From Rotaria sp. Silwood1 (lineage: Eukaryota; Rotifera; Eurotatoria; Philodinida; Philodinidae): 64,000 nucleotides of DNA. The stretch covers positions 1 to 64,000 of the forward strand of contig CAJNOP010000675.1 of NCBI GenBank assembly GCA_905250075.1. The letters are read 5' to 3'. Within the stretch, counting starts at the first letter, position 1. Each line of letters starts with the position of its first letter. This document shows, piece by piece, positions 47,716 to 61,036 of this stretch. The translations under genes and the position numbers were made by a program. The notes below the pieces were generated by a model. That model saw only the letters and a program-made list of their open reading frames with translations, was not told the origin of the DNA and made no database searches.

Positions 47716-50700
47716 TTATGAAAGTGTAAGTGTCCAATCAGCTGTTACAGATGGACCTGGTCGTCGAATAATAAGTGTTTGAGATGCATCTTGATAACTA
47801 TGAAGTGGAATAGCTTGTTTATCGCCTGAATTAATTGTTAAACGATTTGGATTTTTTGGATAACCAAGAATAACTATACGTTCAATCCAAGCCTCTGTTT
47901 CAAATTTAGCTGTTGAATCAAGAGATCTTTTAAAAAGAAAATAGATATTAAAATAAGTTCAAGTTAAATAAAAAAAATAAATAAATTAATAAACATACAT
48001 TGATTTAAGCTCATTATTTTTAAATGCAAAACGTCGATGAATAAATTGATGTTTTTGTCGATAATCATATGATTGACCATCATCCATATAAAGTTCACCT
48101 TCAGCTTCATGCTAAGCAATCAACAATAACAATGATTATTTCAAAGAAATATTGAATAGATCTATAACAGTTCTAACTAGGAAGAGGAAGAATATCTTTG
48201 CTTTTCGGCTAATTTGCGGTGTTGGGGTACAATAGTCTAGCTACAAGAGGAAGTGTATATCAGAACATAGACACTTATAAGACAAGTTATACACGACTAG
48301 AAAAGATATCTTTCCAAAGGAAAAAGTATTAAGCCTGATACTGATTCCGCAATAAATCAATTGGAGGATATTGTACTTTTCCGGTATGTTTTAAATGAAG
48401 ACTATAATCTAAAAATCCATTTATTTGATGGATGATTTTCTTCGTTAGAAATATAGAACATTAGTTATTTTCAGTGTATCATTTTGTGATAATTCAATCT
48501 CTTACATTTCGATCAAGTGCAACAATTAAAGTAATTGGATCATTTATAGCAAGCATTGATGCACGTCGTTTTCGTAAACGTTGTGGAATAATTTCACCAC
48601 CACGTTGATAAACAGGAATCTAAATATATCAGAAGATCATTTTTAATATTATTTAAATATAGATATTCATTTTTTGTAAATGTACTGATTCCATATCAAC
48701 ATTAATAAGACTTAAAGTTGAACCATTATGTTGAGCAAATGTTCGTATATCATACCAAATCTATTCGTAAACAAAACAAAAAAATAATTTTCATAAAAAT
48801 ATTCCTTTTCTTTATGTTTCTTACTGTATTTTCTCCAGGAAAATAAATTGAAACTTGATTTGTATCCGCTTCTGTTATAGGACAGACAAGAAGACCATTA
48901 CCTATCAAAAAAAAAAAAACATATAACCTCAAACAAATTTATTTTCTTTATTGATTATATATACCAATCATAAATGAATCTTCTGTTTTAAATGTATTTT
49001 TATCATGTGGAAAATTAGCCCATAATGGTAACATTGGTGGTAAACCTTGTTTTTCTTGTTTATAAAATAATGTATACCAATAAGGTAAATAAGTATAACG
49101 TTGTTCAATAGCTTGCCGAATAAGTCGTGTATTATCATCACCAAATAGCCATGGTTCACGACGAGCTGTATCAATATGTGCATGTTCACGATAGAATGGT
49201 TGAAATGCTGCAGCCTAATAAAAACACATTATTATTCAGAATGCGAAAGGTAACTAGAAAGTTTTGACTACAAAACGGAACTTTCTCTATCTAAGAGTGT
49301 ACCTATTATCATGTTCTACAACGTACCATTGAAATGTCAATAGATAACGCTATCCATCAACACTACACAGTGGAGTTCGATGGGCTGAATATTTTCAGAC
49401 TCCGACCTGATCAAATCGTATTGTTAGAGTATCAAGTAAATTTTCTAATCGGAATTGGATAGTCGCCCCAAAGACAGGTGATGCTTTTTCTGTTTTTTTC
49501 TGTATTTCCTAACTAGCGGCTCCCATACCTTTCCCTGACGATTAGGAGCCCATCATGTTGAAAACTTTTCGAACGCGAACTCAACCTAACGGGTTCTTGT
49601 AGTCAAAAGTAATTGAAAAACTTATGTTGTTGTTTTTTTGTTAGTAACATACTTGATACCATCGAACAAGTAATTGTGGATCAGGATTATTAAAGAATCC
49701 ACCAACATCAGCACCAACAAATGTAATACCAGTTACTGATAAACTAAGTAACATTGGCACAGCGATTTTTAGATGACTCCATTGAGCCGCATTATCACCT
49801 GTCCAAACAGCTGTTGTTCGTTGTGAACCAGCAAAAAAAGAACGTGTTAATACAAATGGACGTGTGTGTCCATTGGAACGTTCAACAAGACCATTAAATG
49901 ATGCCATATGTTGAAGCATACCATATAAATTGTGTACATCACGATTTTCCCATCCACCATGATGAATAATATCTTTTGGAAATGTAACTTCAGGTCCATT
50001 GAATACAGATGGTTCATTCATATCATTCCAAATAAAAAGATTTGGTGTTGAACCTTTATAATTGTCATAAGTATAACGTTTACAATACCATTTAAAGATG
50101 TCTGGATTAAAATAATCAAGCCACATTGAAGAACCTAGTTATAAATAAATTAGATCTTTGAATGTTTGTATGCTAATAATTCTTCTTGAAAAAATCAATC
50201 GATTTCAAATTCTTAGGAAGAAAACTCAATAGGTGATAAATAGCTTGTGATATGATTTATGTCTATGAGTTTTTCTTCGTAAGTTAGTATCACTGTAGTG
50301 ATGTTTTTCAAGAGAAAATTCTATGTTGTTTCAGATCATTTTTTGAACTGAAAATATTCAAAAATACGAAGTTTGCAATGGTACTAATTCATTGTAAAAG
50401 TGTCTCATTATGTTATATTTCTTCTCTTAAGATACCAAAATAGAAACGAATTTCTTTTTCGAATAATACAATTTTCAATATTGGTATGTAAGGATAGATG
50501 ATATTCAAAAATCTGACACTTTCATAGTGAACTTCTATCATTGATATAAGTCGATTTGCAGAAAATAAAAAACTTCAAGCTTGAAATCTTCAGTGTTTGC
50601 TCTTCAAAATTTGACAATCGATTTTTAAAATGAACATAGCATTTGTTGAAAAAAATCATTAGAATGATTAAAACTCAAGAATAAAGATCCGACGACAGGA

Positions 50701-53700
50701 ATTCTTTCCACATAAAACTAAAACTTATTTCATACGATATCTATCACTTACTAAAGTCCCCTCGTTAATCTCGATTCCTTGAAATTAAGTAGTGCAAAAT
50801 AGAGAACATGTTTTGAGTTTGTATTTAGTAAAATGTAAAACTGAGAACTTAGTAGATATATGAATAATAAAAGAGAATCGCCTATGCTATTTTTCTGAAC
50901 CAGAAAGTTCAACTCACGTAGTTCCAATAGTTCCTTTCCAAATCTCTTTACATCAAGAGTTAACATATTTACGTCGACATATAATTCAATATTTTATCTT
51001 TCGAAGAAACAAATTCGAATTCCAAAAAACTTTCATTAAAATAACACATTCTCATATTAAGTAGTAACCGGGTTGCGCTTCATCAAACTGATCTTTTCTA
51101 TCATGACTGTTAAAAGTTGTTAGTATAGATACAAAGAAAAAATCAATACATAACGATAGCAGAAAATATTATCATAGTAAAAGATCTACAATTCTTCTGT
51201 TTTTGATAATCTCAATGAAGATAAATTTATTTAGCCTTTGTTCTTTATTTCTGTACTCTCACTTGTAATCAGAATCAGAACATAGCAAAGGAAATATCTG
51301 TAGAAAACTACGAACATCCATTTTTTACAAATAAATATGAAGATAATCATGAGTATCCATAGTTCTTACAGGTACACAATTGAAAGCTCTAGAAATTTTC
51401 TTATTTCTGACTTTTAATTTGGAACAAACACAATTGTGTTTTACTATACTGCTAAAAATTTCATATTCGAAAATAACTCAATTGATTCTTACCTGGCCAA
51501 CACCATCCTTCAAAATCTGCTCCATCTTTTGTTTTAACAAAATAACCATTTGATTTAGCTTCAGCATATATATGATATCCATCATCTTTTTTTATATGTG
51601 GATCAGTTATAGTAACCATTCGTCTTCCATAAATAGCTAAATCATCTTGTAATTTTTCTGGATCAGGAAATTTCGATGTATCCCAAGTGAAATAACGTTT
51701 TCCATTTGTATGTTCAATATCAAGCCAAATAACATCCATTGGAATTTGATGTTGTTCAAAACCATTGTTAACACTAATTTAAAAAAAAATATATTTCTCC
51801 TTAACATAATTAAAATAATTTTCTTCAAAATTAAACAAACCTTCGTACATCATCTTCATCATTATAATTCCAACGACATTGATGATATGCAATTGCCCAA
51901 AGCTTAAACAAATAATAAATCCTTAATTACTTTTCTAACAAGAGAGCTGACCAAATCAATATCCACTGTTTTAGCTCATATTGGATTCACAAGAACGTCT
52001 CAATAAGAGTGAGAAAATCCTAAAAGGGTTCGTGATCATAATCGTCTTACATATTTACCAAAAAAATGAAACAACTAAATTTCGTCCGTAGAATGAGTCT
52101 GAGAATATTCAGAAAGTTTCAAATGAAAAGACTCTACCTTTGTTGAGATATTGAGTTTTCAGGTAAACTCTATTTTTGTGATGTAGGCTATGTTTAGGTT
52201 CGTAATTTAACCTTTTATTGAGAGTCAATTCGTCTGGAAACATTTTTCAACTATAGCTCGATGACGAAAACTTTACATATTCTATTGTCAAGAAATCCTT
52301 ATTACACCTATGGTCATTATTAGTACGGCGATATGTCATTAACAACTTTTTTTTTGTTTTTTTCTCAGTTATTAAAACATATATCAATAGACAATTTTTA
52401 ACGTTGGATAAAGTTCATCGAGTTGTACTAGATGCATTGACTCTAACTTAATATAACGGTTAAAACTTAGATTCATGTATATGAACTCAAACAGCAAACA
52501 TTAATTCGGATATTTTCATTTATAAGAACAAAATCGATGGTATACCGGTGGAAGTGGTGTAGTTCCTGTAATGGCTGTATATTGTTTAAAAATATCATTT
52601 GGTGTTGGACCCATAAAAAAGAAACCATCAAAAATGCCTGCTTCAAACATCCAATGTGTTGTCACTTCAGGTACTTCATTATGATCACTATTTGATTTTG
52701 TACCAAAAAAATTTGTTATAGTTGAGAATAAATTCTAAATAAAAATATTATTTTAATATTTTCATATAATTTATACATATACAAGATATATTCTATTGTA
52801 AAAAAAAATAAATATATATATATCACCACTGCATTAGTTTATGCAAAATCATACATATAAACATATTGAAATATTTTCATTTTGAGAAATAAAAGCAATA
52901 AGAAACAAAAACATTCTTATTCTTCACTGTAGATATATGCAGCAAAGTGATTTTTAAATTATTTCATGAGTTAAGTTTTTTTTTTCAGTTTTTTTTTCTT
53001 GTATTACCTGAACCGTAAACCAATTGTTCTGCAAGGAAAAAAAAAAGAAAAGAAAAGGACCATTCACCAAACAAAAACAAAAAAAATAATTATATCTATC
53101 ACACATATGATTATCTATTAAATAAATTAACTTACTTTCGCATTTAATTTATCATTAAGAACATCAATCCAACCCTCAGCAGCATTTAACCAAAAGAAAC
53201 CAACAGTTGCATGTTCACTAAAGATTAATGAATGGATTATATATATATTTGATTTAGATTTAAATTTACTTATGAGCAAGCATATAAGGTACTGCACCAT
53301 ATAAAGCCATAGGATTTTTAATATCATATTCAAATATATCAAGATTATATAAACGATATGGATCAGTATCACTGAAAATAAAAAAATTTTTATGTAATTT
53401 AGAAAATAATTGATTTCTTACTGTGTTGATCTAAGTGAAAATGCATCAGCATGTTCAGGAATACCATAAACATTTTCAAAATTAAGAAAATTTATATCCA
53501 CACCAATTGATGATGGACCTTAAAGTAAAATTAAAAGTATTTTATAATCAATAATTTATAAAAAAAATAAATAAATAATTTTTTACCATATGGTTTCGAA
53601 TCATGATGACTTTTAAATGTTTCTTCCCACATTCCATCTTCATTATCTTCATTCTAAATCCAAGAAAAAATATTTTAAATACACTTTTTCTATGAGATTT

Positions 53701-55808
53701 TTTTTACGAGAAAAAGTTTTTACCTGTTACCCTATCCTGACCTGTAGGGTAGGACAATTCTGTGCATCTCTATCTTTTTCATTTCACAGTCATCGTTTTT
53801 ACATCTTAAAATAACATTTTTCATACAAAATTAGGGCAATATGCGCCATCAGAGGGTTTAGGACATTTGCTCGTAAAAATGCTTCGAAATATTTCTATGA
53901 GATATACGAAAATATTCTTTAATCGTCCACGATATTTAAATTTTCTGACATGTTCGCATTTTCATAATATTTTCTTGTCATTTCGTTTATCGCTAATGTA
54001 AGAATATCCGTCGTAAATAAGTAATGGAGCGTTTTTTGATGTTATTGAAAGAGTAACTGACATGATTGTTTTCTTAATGCATTGTTCTACGACTGACACT
54101 GCTTTTTATATGATTGTGATGATTGAATACAACTATTCTTTATAAAGACCATGATCGTCAATGTGCTCTACGTACAGCCTATTAGTTGAATCAATTCTGT
54201 TCTGAATTCTTTCATTGACAATGAATAGTCATTTCATTCGCGAGCAAATGTCCTAGTGAGCAATTGTCTGCGCGCAACTGTCCGGATCCCGCCAACAGAG
54301 TATGACACAACATATTGTTTGGAGAAAAAAAGCTGTAAAGCTACTTAGCTTTCACCTCGTGACGATAGAGGAGGCGGAGTCTTTTTGGTAACGTTTCTAA
54401 ATGCCTTCTAGCAGTATGACTGATGAATGGGTATACCATACACTCCACTTAAGACTATTGGCAATTGATTGGTAGTGAAGCAACCTCTATGATTCAGTTC
54501 TTTAATGTTCGCTTCTGAAGTTATGAATGTTTTACTTGTTTTTTTTTATTATCCTAAGAGCATAGAATCACTGAGAGACTAAAGGATCGATTGAATAACT
54601 ACATTCTCAATCGTAAAACGATTGTACAGTTGAAAATATTCCTTTATAAACTCCCTCTAGATACATCAGGGGTCAAAGTCTTTCATAGATGTCATTAGTG
54701 AAAAAAAGAACTTTTTTTGTCAATATGATTTATATACTTAGGCATGATTTTTTAAATGATATACAATCATTTGTAAACAATAGAAAACTTTCTTCAAAGA
54801 CGAAAGTTAATACTATTCAAATTAAAACGAAGAATATCTAATCTTTCATTTCTCCATCGCAGTATTGGGTTTTTTTTATACAAAAATAGTGTCTTAACTT
54901 TTATCCCAGTACAAATACAAGTAAAAAATGAAGAATGAAAATCCTATGAATATATACTATCATTGACTGGATGTTAATAGGTAATCTCGAAATATACTCT
55001 GAACTAATCAAGTCAATTTTCTACTTTTTAATATAATCATGTATTATCAATTTGAATTCATTTAAAAACTTACATTATTCTCAACTGCTGCTCCATCAGA
55101 TCTAAATAAACAATAAAATAAAATCATTTTCTAAGATAAAAAGAAAAATGAATCTTTAATACCCTGGTTTTTTTCGATAATGTTCAAAATTAAACATATT
55201 TTTTGAATTAACACTTATAACAAATATATCATTTGTAAATAAATCCAAACGAAATGGTTTTGCACTAAGTATAAACTTAGCTGTTTGACCAAATCGTCCT
55301 TCAATTTGATTATTATCATTTTTTTTAATATTGACACTAATACAAACAAAAATTGAAATATATAATGTTTATAATTTTAATTTTTCTTACTCAACAAGTT
55401 TTGGTTCACCAACAAGAACATGTTCAACTTCATAACGTTTTCTTAATGAATTTATTTCATTAATTTTAACACGTAATGAATTATGTTCAAGTGTATATAA
55501 ATCTAATTGAAATTTAACTTCAGATTTTAATGTATTAAGTAAAACAAATTGTATATGTCCTTTGTCAATTGTTTTCATTGAAGTTAGATCAACTTCATAA
55601 GGTGTTGTATCAGGTTTATATTTACGTTGACGTCTAATAAAAGAAAATTATTCTATTATTAATTTATTTTCAACAATATAATACAAAAAAAAACTAACCG
55701 ACAAAATGAACTTTGTTCACATGTTTTGAAATTACTTCGATCAACATTTTCAATTGATGGAATGTACAGAATAAGAATAAAACTTATTAAAGACAAAAAC
55801 CTAATCAT
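47716..55808 (-). CDS. GANAB: Glucosidase II alpha subunit (GH31)
   Basis: Nineteen exons, all phases consistent, 925 residues: 55808-55699, 55633-55391, 55336-55163, 55101-55074, 53653-53587, 53518-53422, 53371-53270, 53217-53136, 53028-53008, 52734-52546, 51902-51841, 51773-51493, 50134-49653, 49214-48965, 48901-48825, 48760-48686, 48619-48506, 48111-47999 and 47926-47716. The ER enzyme removes the two inner alpha-1,3-glucoses from N-glycans in the calnexin cycle, with a beta subunit (not in the window). Seen: a signal peptide, then [10 protein letters not shown]; a [16 protein letters not shown] block; DVIWLDIEH; nucleophile Asp about 523 in [14 protein letters not shown]; acid/base Asp about 599 in [17 protein letters not shown]; and a beta-rich C-terminus. 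Length matches the family (about 940). No lesions. Five introns exceed 390 bp; two hold MITE-like insertions. It diverges from the TPR gene. Confidence 0.95.
49250..49614. mobile_element. MITE-like insertion in GANAB intron 13
   Basis: Near the left end, AGTTTTGACTACAAAACGG (about 49260) is mirrored at the right by CGGGTTCTTGTAGTCAAAAG (about 49591-49610). The roughly 365-bp body is more GC-rich than the intron around it and has no coding frame. Confidence 0.6.
53859..54255. mobile_element. MITE-like insertion in GANAB intron 4
   Basis: TAGGACATTTGCTCG (53859-53873) and its exact inverse CGAGCAAATGTCCTA (54241-54255) bound 397 bp without a gene. Just outside the right end, AGCAATTGTC and GCAACTGTCC repeat the same word twice more in weaker form. 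The surrounding intron is 1420 bp, far above the local norm. Confidence 0.65.
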
Positions 55809-56151
55809 GTTTATTCTTCAACTAGTCTATAGCAACAGCTGTTGAATGATGTGACGATGATGACGAGTCATTCAATTAAAGATTTGGATGGATTCTATTG
55901 GTTATTATATATATTCAATCGATATTTCCTTACTAAGAATTAATATATTTAAAAAAAAAATTTTTTTTCAATCTAAAATCAAACATTATGGTTAACAAAC
56001 AAAAGGCTTGTTGATCTCTAAAAATAGATGTCGTTAGAGTATGACTTGATAAGAGATTTTTTTTTTTTAAATAATGATAAAGAGAATAGATAACTGAAGT
56101 AACTATAACATTGACAGAAGTTGTTAGATACGTTAATATTACTTTTATTAA
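55809..56151. promoter_or_regulatory. Shared divergent promoter region
   Basis: About 343 bp separate the GANAB start (minus) from the proposed start of the TPR gene (plus). Any promoters for both must overlap here or extend into the genes. A TATATATA-like tract lies near 55908. No other motif is decisive. Confidence 0.45.
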
Positions 56152-59100
56152 ATGGGTACGTAAAACAATAAATGGGAATCATGTCTTTTTAATTCATATA
56201 TTTTAATACTTTATTAAATATTAACGTATAATATGAACTTATTCTAGCGGAAACATCTATTCATCGTAAAAAAGCAACAAATAAAACAAATGGCAAAAAT
56301 CACTCAACAATTGTTCATACTGTTATTTTGCCAAGTAAAACTTCTGAAGAAAAACATCAAGTCTATAGAAAATTTCTTCTATTTCTTTGTCATTATTTTA
56401 ATGCTTCTAATTAATTTAGCTTTCATTAAAACAATTAAAAAATTCTGCTAAAGCTTATGAAAAACAACCATCACTTCAAAAAATAGATACAGAAAAGTAT
56501 AAAACAATAAAAATAAAATATTTCATATATAAAGTTTTATTTTCGAATAGATATCGAAATTCATTACAACGTCAATTATCTATAGATATGCTTCGTCAAG
56601 GTAATCATCAATCATTTCGTGAATTATGTACTGTATTAGAATGGCAAAGAAAAGATCGAGAAAAATTAGGTAATGAACATCCACATTATCGACGACCATT
56701 ATTAGATGGAGAACCAGATAAATTACGTTTTCTTTGTACACATTTTAATATAATTGAAGATGCTGAACGAAGAAGTATGTTCAAGTTTTTCTTCTGGATA
56801 AAACAAAAACAACTAATCAAATATTTTTAATATTTAGAACAATATTCAAATATGTATGAAGGTTATATTGAATTAGCATCATTTTTTTTAAAAAGTGATG
56901 ATCATTGGTTATCAGATTTATTTTATAAAAAATGTTTATCTGTTGCTCAAACATATTCACAACTTGATTCACAGCTAGTAGCTGAAGCATATCTTAATGT
57001 TGGATTATTATATGAAAGAAAAGGTTAGATTAGTAATACGAGGATAGAAACTAATGTTCATCTCAGAATTAAGGAAAGGTAGTTGTAAGCTCAATGATAA
57101 TCAGTGATCTGCGATTTTTAATAATCGATAAAGAAGAACTTGGGACATATTATAAGATAAGATTGTTTTCATACATATCATCTTCGCAAAATATTGAAAA
57201 GAATACATGAAAAACAGTGTTTCATTTCGATGTGATTTTTATAATCACCGTTTTCATGAATTTCTTTAAATTTTTGCAATTGCTGAACACTACAGTTCAC
57301 TAGCTATTGCCGCTGCCTAGTTATTGAGTCTGTACTTATTTCTCTTTAATTGTTGTGCAGACATTCGACATATTCGTAGAAGTTGACTCGTTCTGTACAA
57401 ATCTTAACATTTTGCAATGAAATTTTATAATTATTATCGTATTTTGTTTGGTTTTTTTATTCCTTGGAGATAGTTAGGAAACCTAAAATAACATCAAAAG
57501 TTTATGATTTTGTGACAGTTTTTCGTATGAGAAATATTTTTGATATTTTACCTCTTTAGTTTAATTCACTATTTTATCTAAGAACTTGTTGTTATACTAT
57601 TTTCATGAAAATTAGTTAAATGCATAGCTGAAAGTAAATGATACATTATGATAAGCTTATAGAACTTGATAAATTTTAGAAAAACAGAACTATCTGTCGG
57701 CTTGTTTTGTCTTGCAGGTCAGACCAAAAAAAGTGACTTGTAAACAGTTCATAATACGAACCATTAGAGGTGAAGCTTGTTCCAGAAGAAAGATCATCCT
57801 GTTAACATGAAAAATAAAAGAGGGCGACTAAAAAGTTTTAAATTAGTCAACGAGGAAAATTTGAGACTTCACGACTTCTCTTCATAGTAGGACAACATCG
57901 TCAAGTTTAGAGAGAGTGAATTAATGGTAATTCCATTGATATGTTTGAGAAGTAGCAATCCAATATAAAAACTGCCGCAATTTTCTCTCGTACCAAAACG
58001 AAAAATCACTAGAAAATACCAAATCACACATTGTTTCATGTCTTTTTTTTTTAAATGTTCGTTTTCAAAAAACAGAAGCCTTGATTTCATCAATAATGAA
58101 TCTGAGGAATACTTTCCTACTTGATATTAGTTTTTTCGTCATTACATATTTTTCATCGGAGGTTTTGCGGGACTACCCTGATTTATCTGATAAGTCATAG
58201 CGATCAAAACATAATCCAAGAGAGACGGATCTAAAAATGTGCTAGTTGTCGACTAAATAAAAAAAAAAGAGCTTTGAAGAATTTGTTTAGATATGATACG
58301 AATAAATCTTATATTAGTTTTCCCTGAACTACAACCCAGAAAACTAAAACTATCGAGACAGGAACCAGAATAGCTTAGCTGCACACATTACCAATCTAAA
58401 TTGTTGCCAGTCCTTCGATTCTTCTCTAAGATTGCTATGAATAAAAGATATCCATTTATTTTATCTATAGTTGCACGTTTGAGATACCCACTATGGTCAG
58501 AAAAATAATTTTTAACGACGAACATAAATACTATTTTTTTTTGTCGAATACATATTTGAATTAGGAACTTGAATTCAAATCAATATCAGTTAACCAATAA
58601 TTGAATACGAATAAATTCATTCGAAAATCTCTATATTTATTTAGGTAATCTTATGAAAGCATTAAATTATTTTGAAAGATATCGTCAATTCGGTGAAGAT
58701 TATTATCAATTAAAAACAGATGCTAATCTTCAATTAACACGTTTATATATAAAATTAGCTGAACGTAAAAGAGATAATCAAGCATTAAAATATATTATTA
58801 AAGCTTATGAAGCATCGAAACAAAGTAAAATAAAAAAAAAAAAAACGAATCAAATTTTCATTTTTGTTCTTTTTAAGGTGATGATAAAAAACTTGAAAAT
58901 GAAATAAGTTATAAATTAGGACATGCCTATCTTGAACTTAATGATATTGAATTAGCTTTAAAATATTTTCATAAATATTATGATTATTGTCAACAAGCAA
59001 ATGATAATGAAAATTTTGCTCAAGCAAGTGAAGCACTTGCTATTTGTTATCAAAAGTAATTTAAATCAAAATAAACAAATTTTTATCTAAATTATCGTCT

Positions 59101-59518
59101 TATTTATAATTCTAGAAAAGAAAATGTAGAAAAAACTTCTGAATATTTAACTAAATGTTTACAAAGAGTATCTAATAAAGAAGATGATAATCAATATGCA
59201 CGTGCATGTGGTACACTTGGTTTTATTGAAGCAACTTTGGTATATATTTGATAGTTTTTCTTGATTATCTTAAGACTTTTCTTTTTTTTGCTTTAGGGTC
59301 ATTATGATTCAGCTATTGAATCTTCTAGTAAAGCTTATAGTATATCATTAGTAAATAGCAATATTGATCTTAATCGTAATCGAGTATTATATGGTATTAT
59401 TAATGGTTTAAAAGTACGATCACTTTTTAATGATTATATCGATCAAATGAATATACGTGATTTAATTGGATGGAAATCTACACGATCGGAAAATTATTTT
59501 AAAAAATTGAAGCCTTAA
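56152..59518 (+). CDS. TTC29: TPR protein, TTC29-like axonemal factor
   Basis: Nine exons: 56152-56155, 56248-56360, 56420-56496, 56551-56774, 56838-57023, 58645-58824, 58878-59055, 59116-59239 and 59297-59518, giving 435 residues with consistent phases. From exon 4 on, helix pairs of tetratricopeptide type repeat (for example GYIELASFFLKSDDHWLSDL, AYLNVGLLYERKGNLMKALN, YKLGHAYLELNDIELALKYF and GTLGFIEATLGHYDSAIESS). Repeat order, a QGNHQSFRELC block and length suit TTC29 (about 475 residues), a ciliary protein linked to intraflagellar transport and sperm motility in animals. The first two exons are less sure: exon 1 is only four bases and exon 2 ends at a weak GTCTAT donor. Intron 5 is 1621 bp with no gene seen; intron 3 (54 bp) could also be read through in frame. 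It converges with the next gene at 71 bp spacing. Confidence 0.75.
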
Positions 59519-59589
59519 AGTTTTTTTTTTTTTTTTGCTTTTATTATTATAATTTTTTTTTCTCGCTTGCTTTCTATTTATTTCATATT

Positions 59590-60411
59590 TTAACCCTGTA
59601 ATGAACGTAAGCCATTATTTTGAAGTGTAACAACAAGACTAGCAAGTGTCGCTTCAGGATGTGTTGCTTGTAATTTCGACCATTCGGCAACAACACGATT
59701 AAATTGTCGTATAGCTAATAAAATAAAACAACATTTTCATAAATATATAAAATACATAACTATGTATATATATTTACTCATGCAAAAACCTGCTACGGGA
59801 ACCATAGATTTGCAACAAACAATATGATTTTCTGGACATTGACTATTTTCAATATCAGGAACAAGTTCATGACCATAATCAATATGTGATGTAGGTCTTG
59901 AAAAAAGAAAATAATTTAAATAATTATTAAATTTTAATATTCAAAAATTAATAATTACATATGTTCAATAGCATATACTGAACAAGATGACCATCCACCA
60001 AATCCACAACTTTCATGACCAGCAAGAACAGCTTGAGTTTGTCCTGTTGGTTCCCAACGAATAAAAGTTGTTGTTACAATTTTCATTTTAGCTGGATTAC
60101 CATTTTTACAACACCATGTACTAAACGTTTCTTTTTAATTTTAAGAAAAATATTTTTCTTAACGAGATTTAAATTACTTTGTATCTTCTTCACGATTTTC
60201 AGATGTAGCTCGAACTTCAAGTAAAGCTTGTTGATAAACAGATGGTAAAGAACGAAAATTTAATTTCGATAATTTTTCACGATGATCATCATTCAATGGT
60301 GATTGTACTAATTTATTTTAATATATATATATAACAAAAAGAAAAATATTAAAACATACTCGAAATATCAAAAAATACAACAAGAATCAACGAGCCAACC
60401 AATGTTTTCAT
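59590..60411 (-). CDS. Secreted cysteine-rich protein, unknown family
   Basis: Five exons in phase: 60411-60360, 60307-60178, 60120-59959, 59896-59778 and 59714-59590, giving 195 residues. Residues 1 to about 18 form a signal peptide. The next 45 residues are polar and probably helical. The centre holds eight cysteines including two adjacent pairs: TWCCKNGN, ESCGFGGWSSC, QCPENHIVCC and FCM, suggesting four disulfides. A C-terminal helical segment (AIRQFNRVVAEWSKLQ-like) follows. No transmembrane helix is seen, so it should be secreted or luminal. I do not recognise the family. The 3' end faces the TPR gene with 71 bp between stops, so 3' UTRs may overlap. Gene structure is well supported; function is open. 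Confidence 0.75.
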
Positions 60412-60526
60412 TCTATAAGTCTATTTCGAATAAACGAGACAAAAAAAATAAAATAATATTGTACATTGAAAAATATTGAAAAAATGTCCATGGGAAAAAA
60501 TAACAGATGATAATTTTATAGAGGCG

Positions 60527-61036
60527 TTAAGTTATATTATCGGTACTCATCGTTGTCTTATCGATCTTTATTGATCGTGCTATTATAACTTTATTTATTT
60601 CTAGATCCGATAACATTGTCATTGGTGATGATGTTGAAAAAGGAATTCTCGATTGTATTTTTTGTGTTACTGAAAGTGATTCTGTATAAGGACCCATTGA
60701 TATAGTACTTGTTGTTGCTTGTTGAGGATTTTGAATATTAAGTGGTACAACATTTTGTCCATAAGCCCAATTATGATAACATATATTTAATTTAGCATAA
60801 AAGCATACAAGTGTTGTAATAAAGAAACCGACACCTAAACTTATAATGCCAATACCAATAAATGTTGTTTTTTTTGTTTCGGACATAACACCAGTTATAA
60901 TAAAGCTAAGTCCAATGATAATCGATAGACAACCAGCAATAATACATGAATGACCTAGTTTATGTGTATATGATCGATCAGACACAACTATCGGTATTAT
61001 ATTTGGATTACGTATTCGACCGTTGAAAAAAAACAT
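60527..61036 (-). CDS. Small two-TM membrane protein
   Basis: Intronless 169-residue frame starting at the ATG at 61036. Two hydrophobic segments near residues 29-51 and 57-82 are separated by a short polar loop (SETKKTT), giving a hairpin with both ends on the same side. The short N-terminal part is basic; the tail after residue 85 is Ser/Thr/Pro-rich with several possible phosphorylation sites and ends in a Lys-rich and Thr-rich stretch. No signal peptide or named domain is visible. It lies on the same strand as, and 115 bp upstream of, the secreted cysteine-rich gene. It is uncertain whether it belongs to a known tetraspan-like or TMEM family. Confidence 0.65.
   Translation of the reverse strand: MFFFNGRIRNPNIIPIVVSDRSYTHKLGHSCIIAGCLSIIIGLSFIITGVMSETKKTTFIGIGIISLGVGFFITTLVCFYAKLNICYHNWAYGQNVVPLNIQNPQQATTSTISMGPYTESLSVTQKIQSRIPFSTSSPMTMLSDLEINKVIIARSIKIDKTTMSTDNIT

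Noticed and set aside
57869-58093. Minus-strand frame inside the long TPR intron
   Set aside because: No recognisable features. It was considered as a nested gene, but there is no signal peptide, domain or splice structure.
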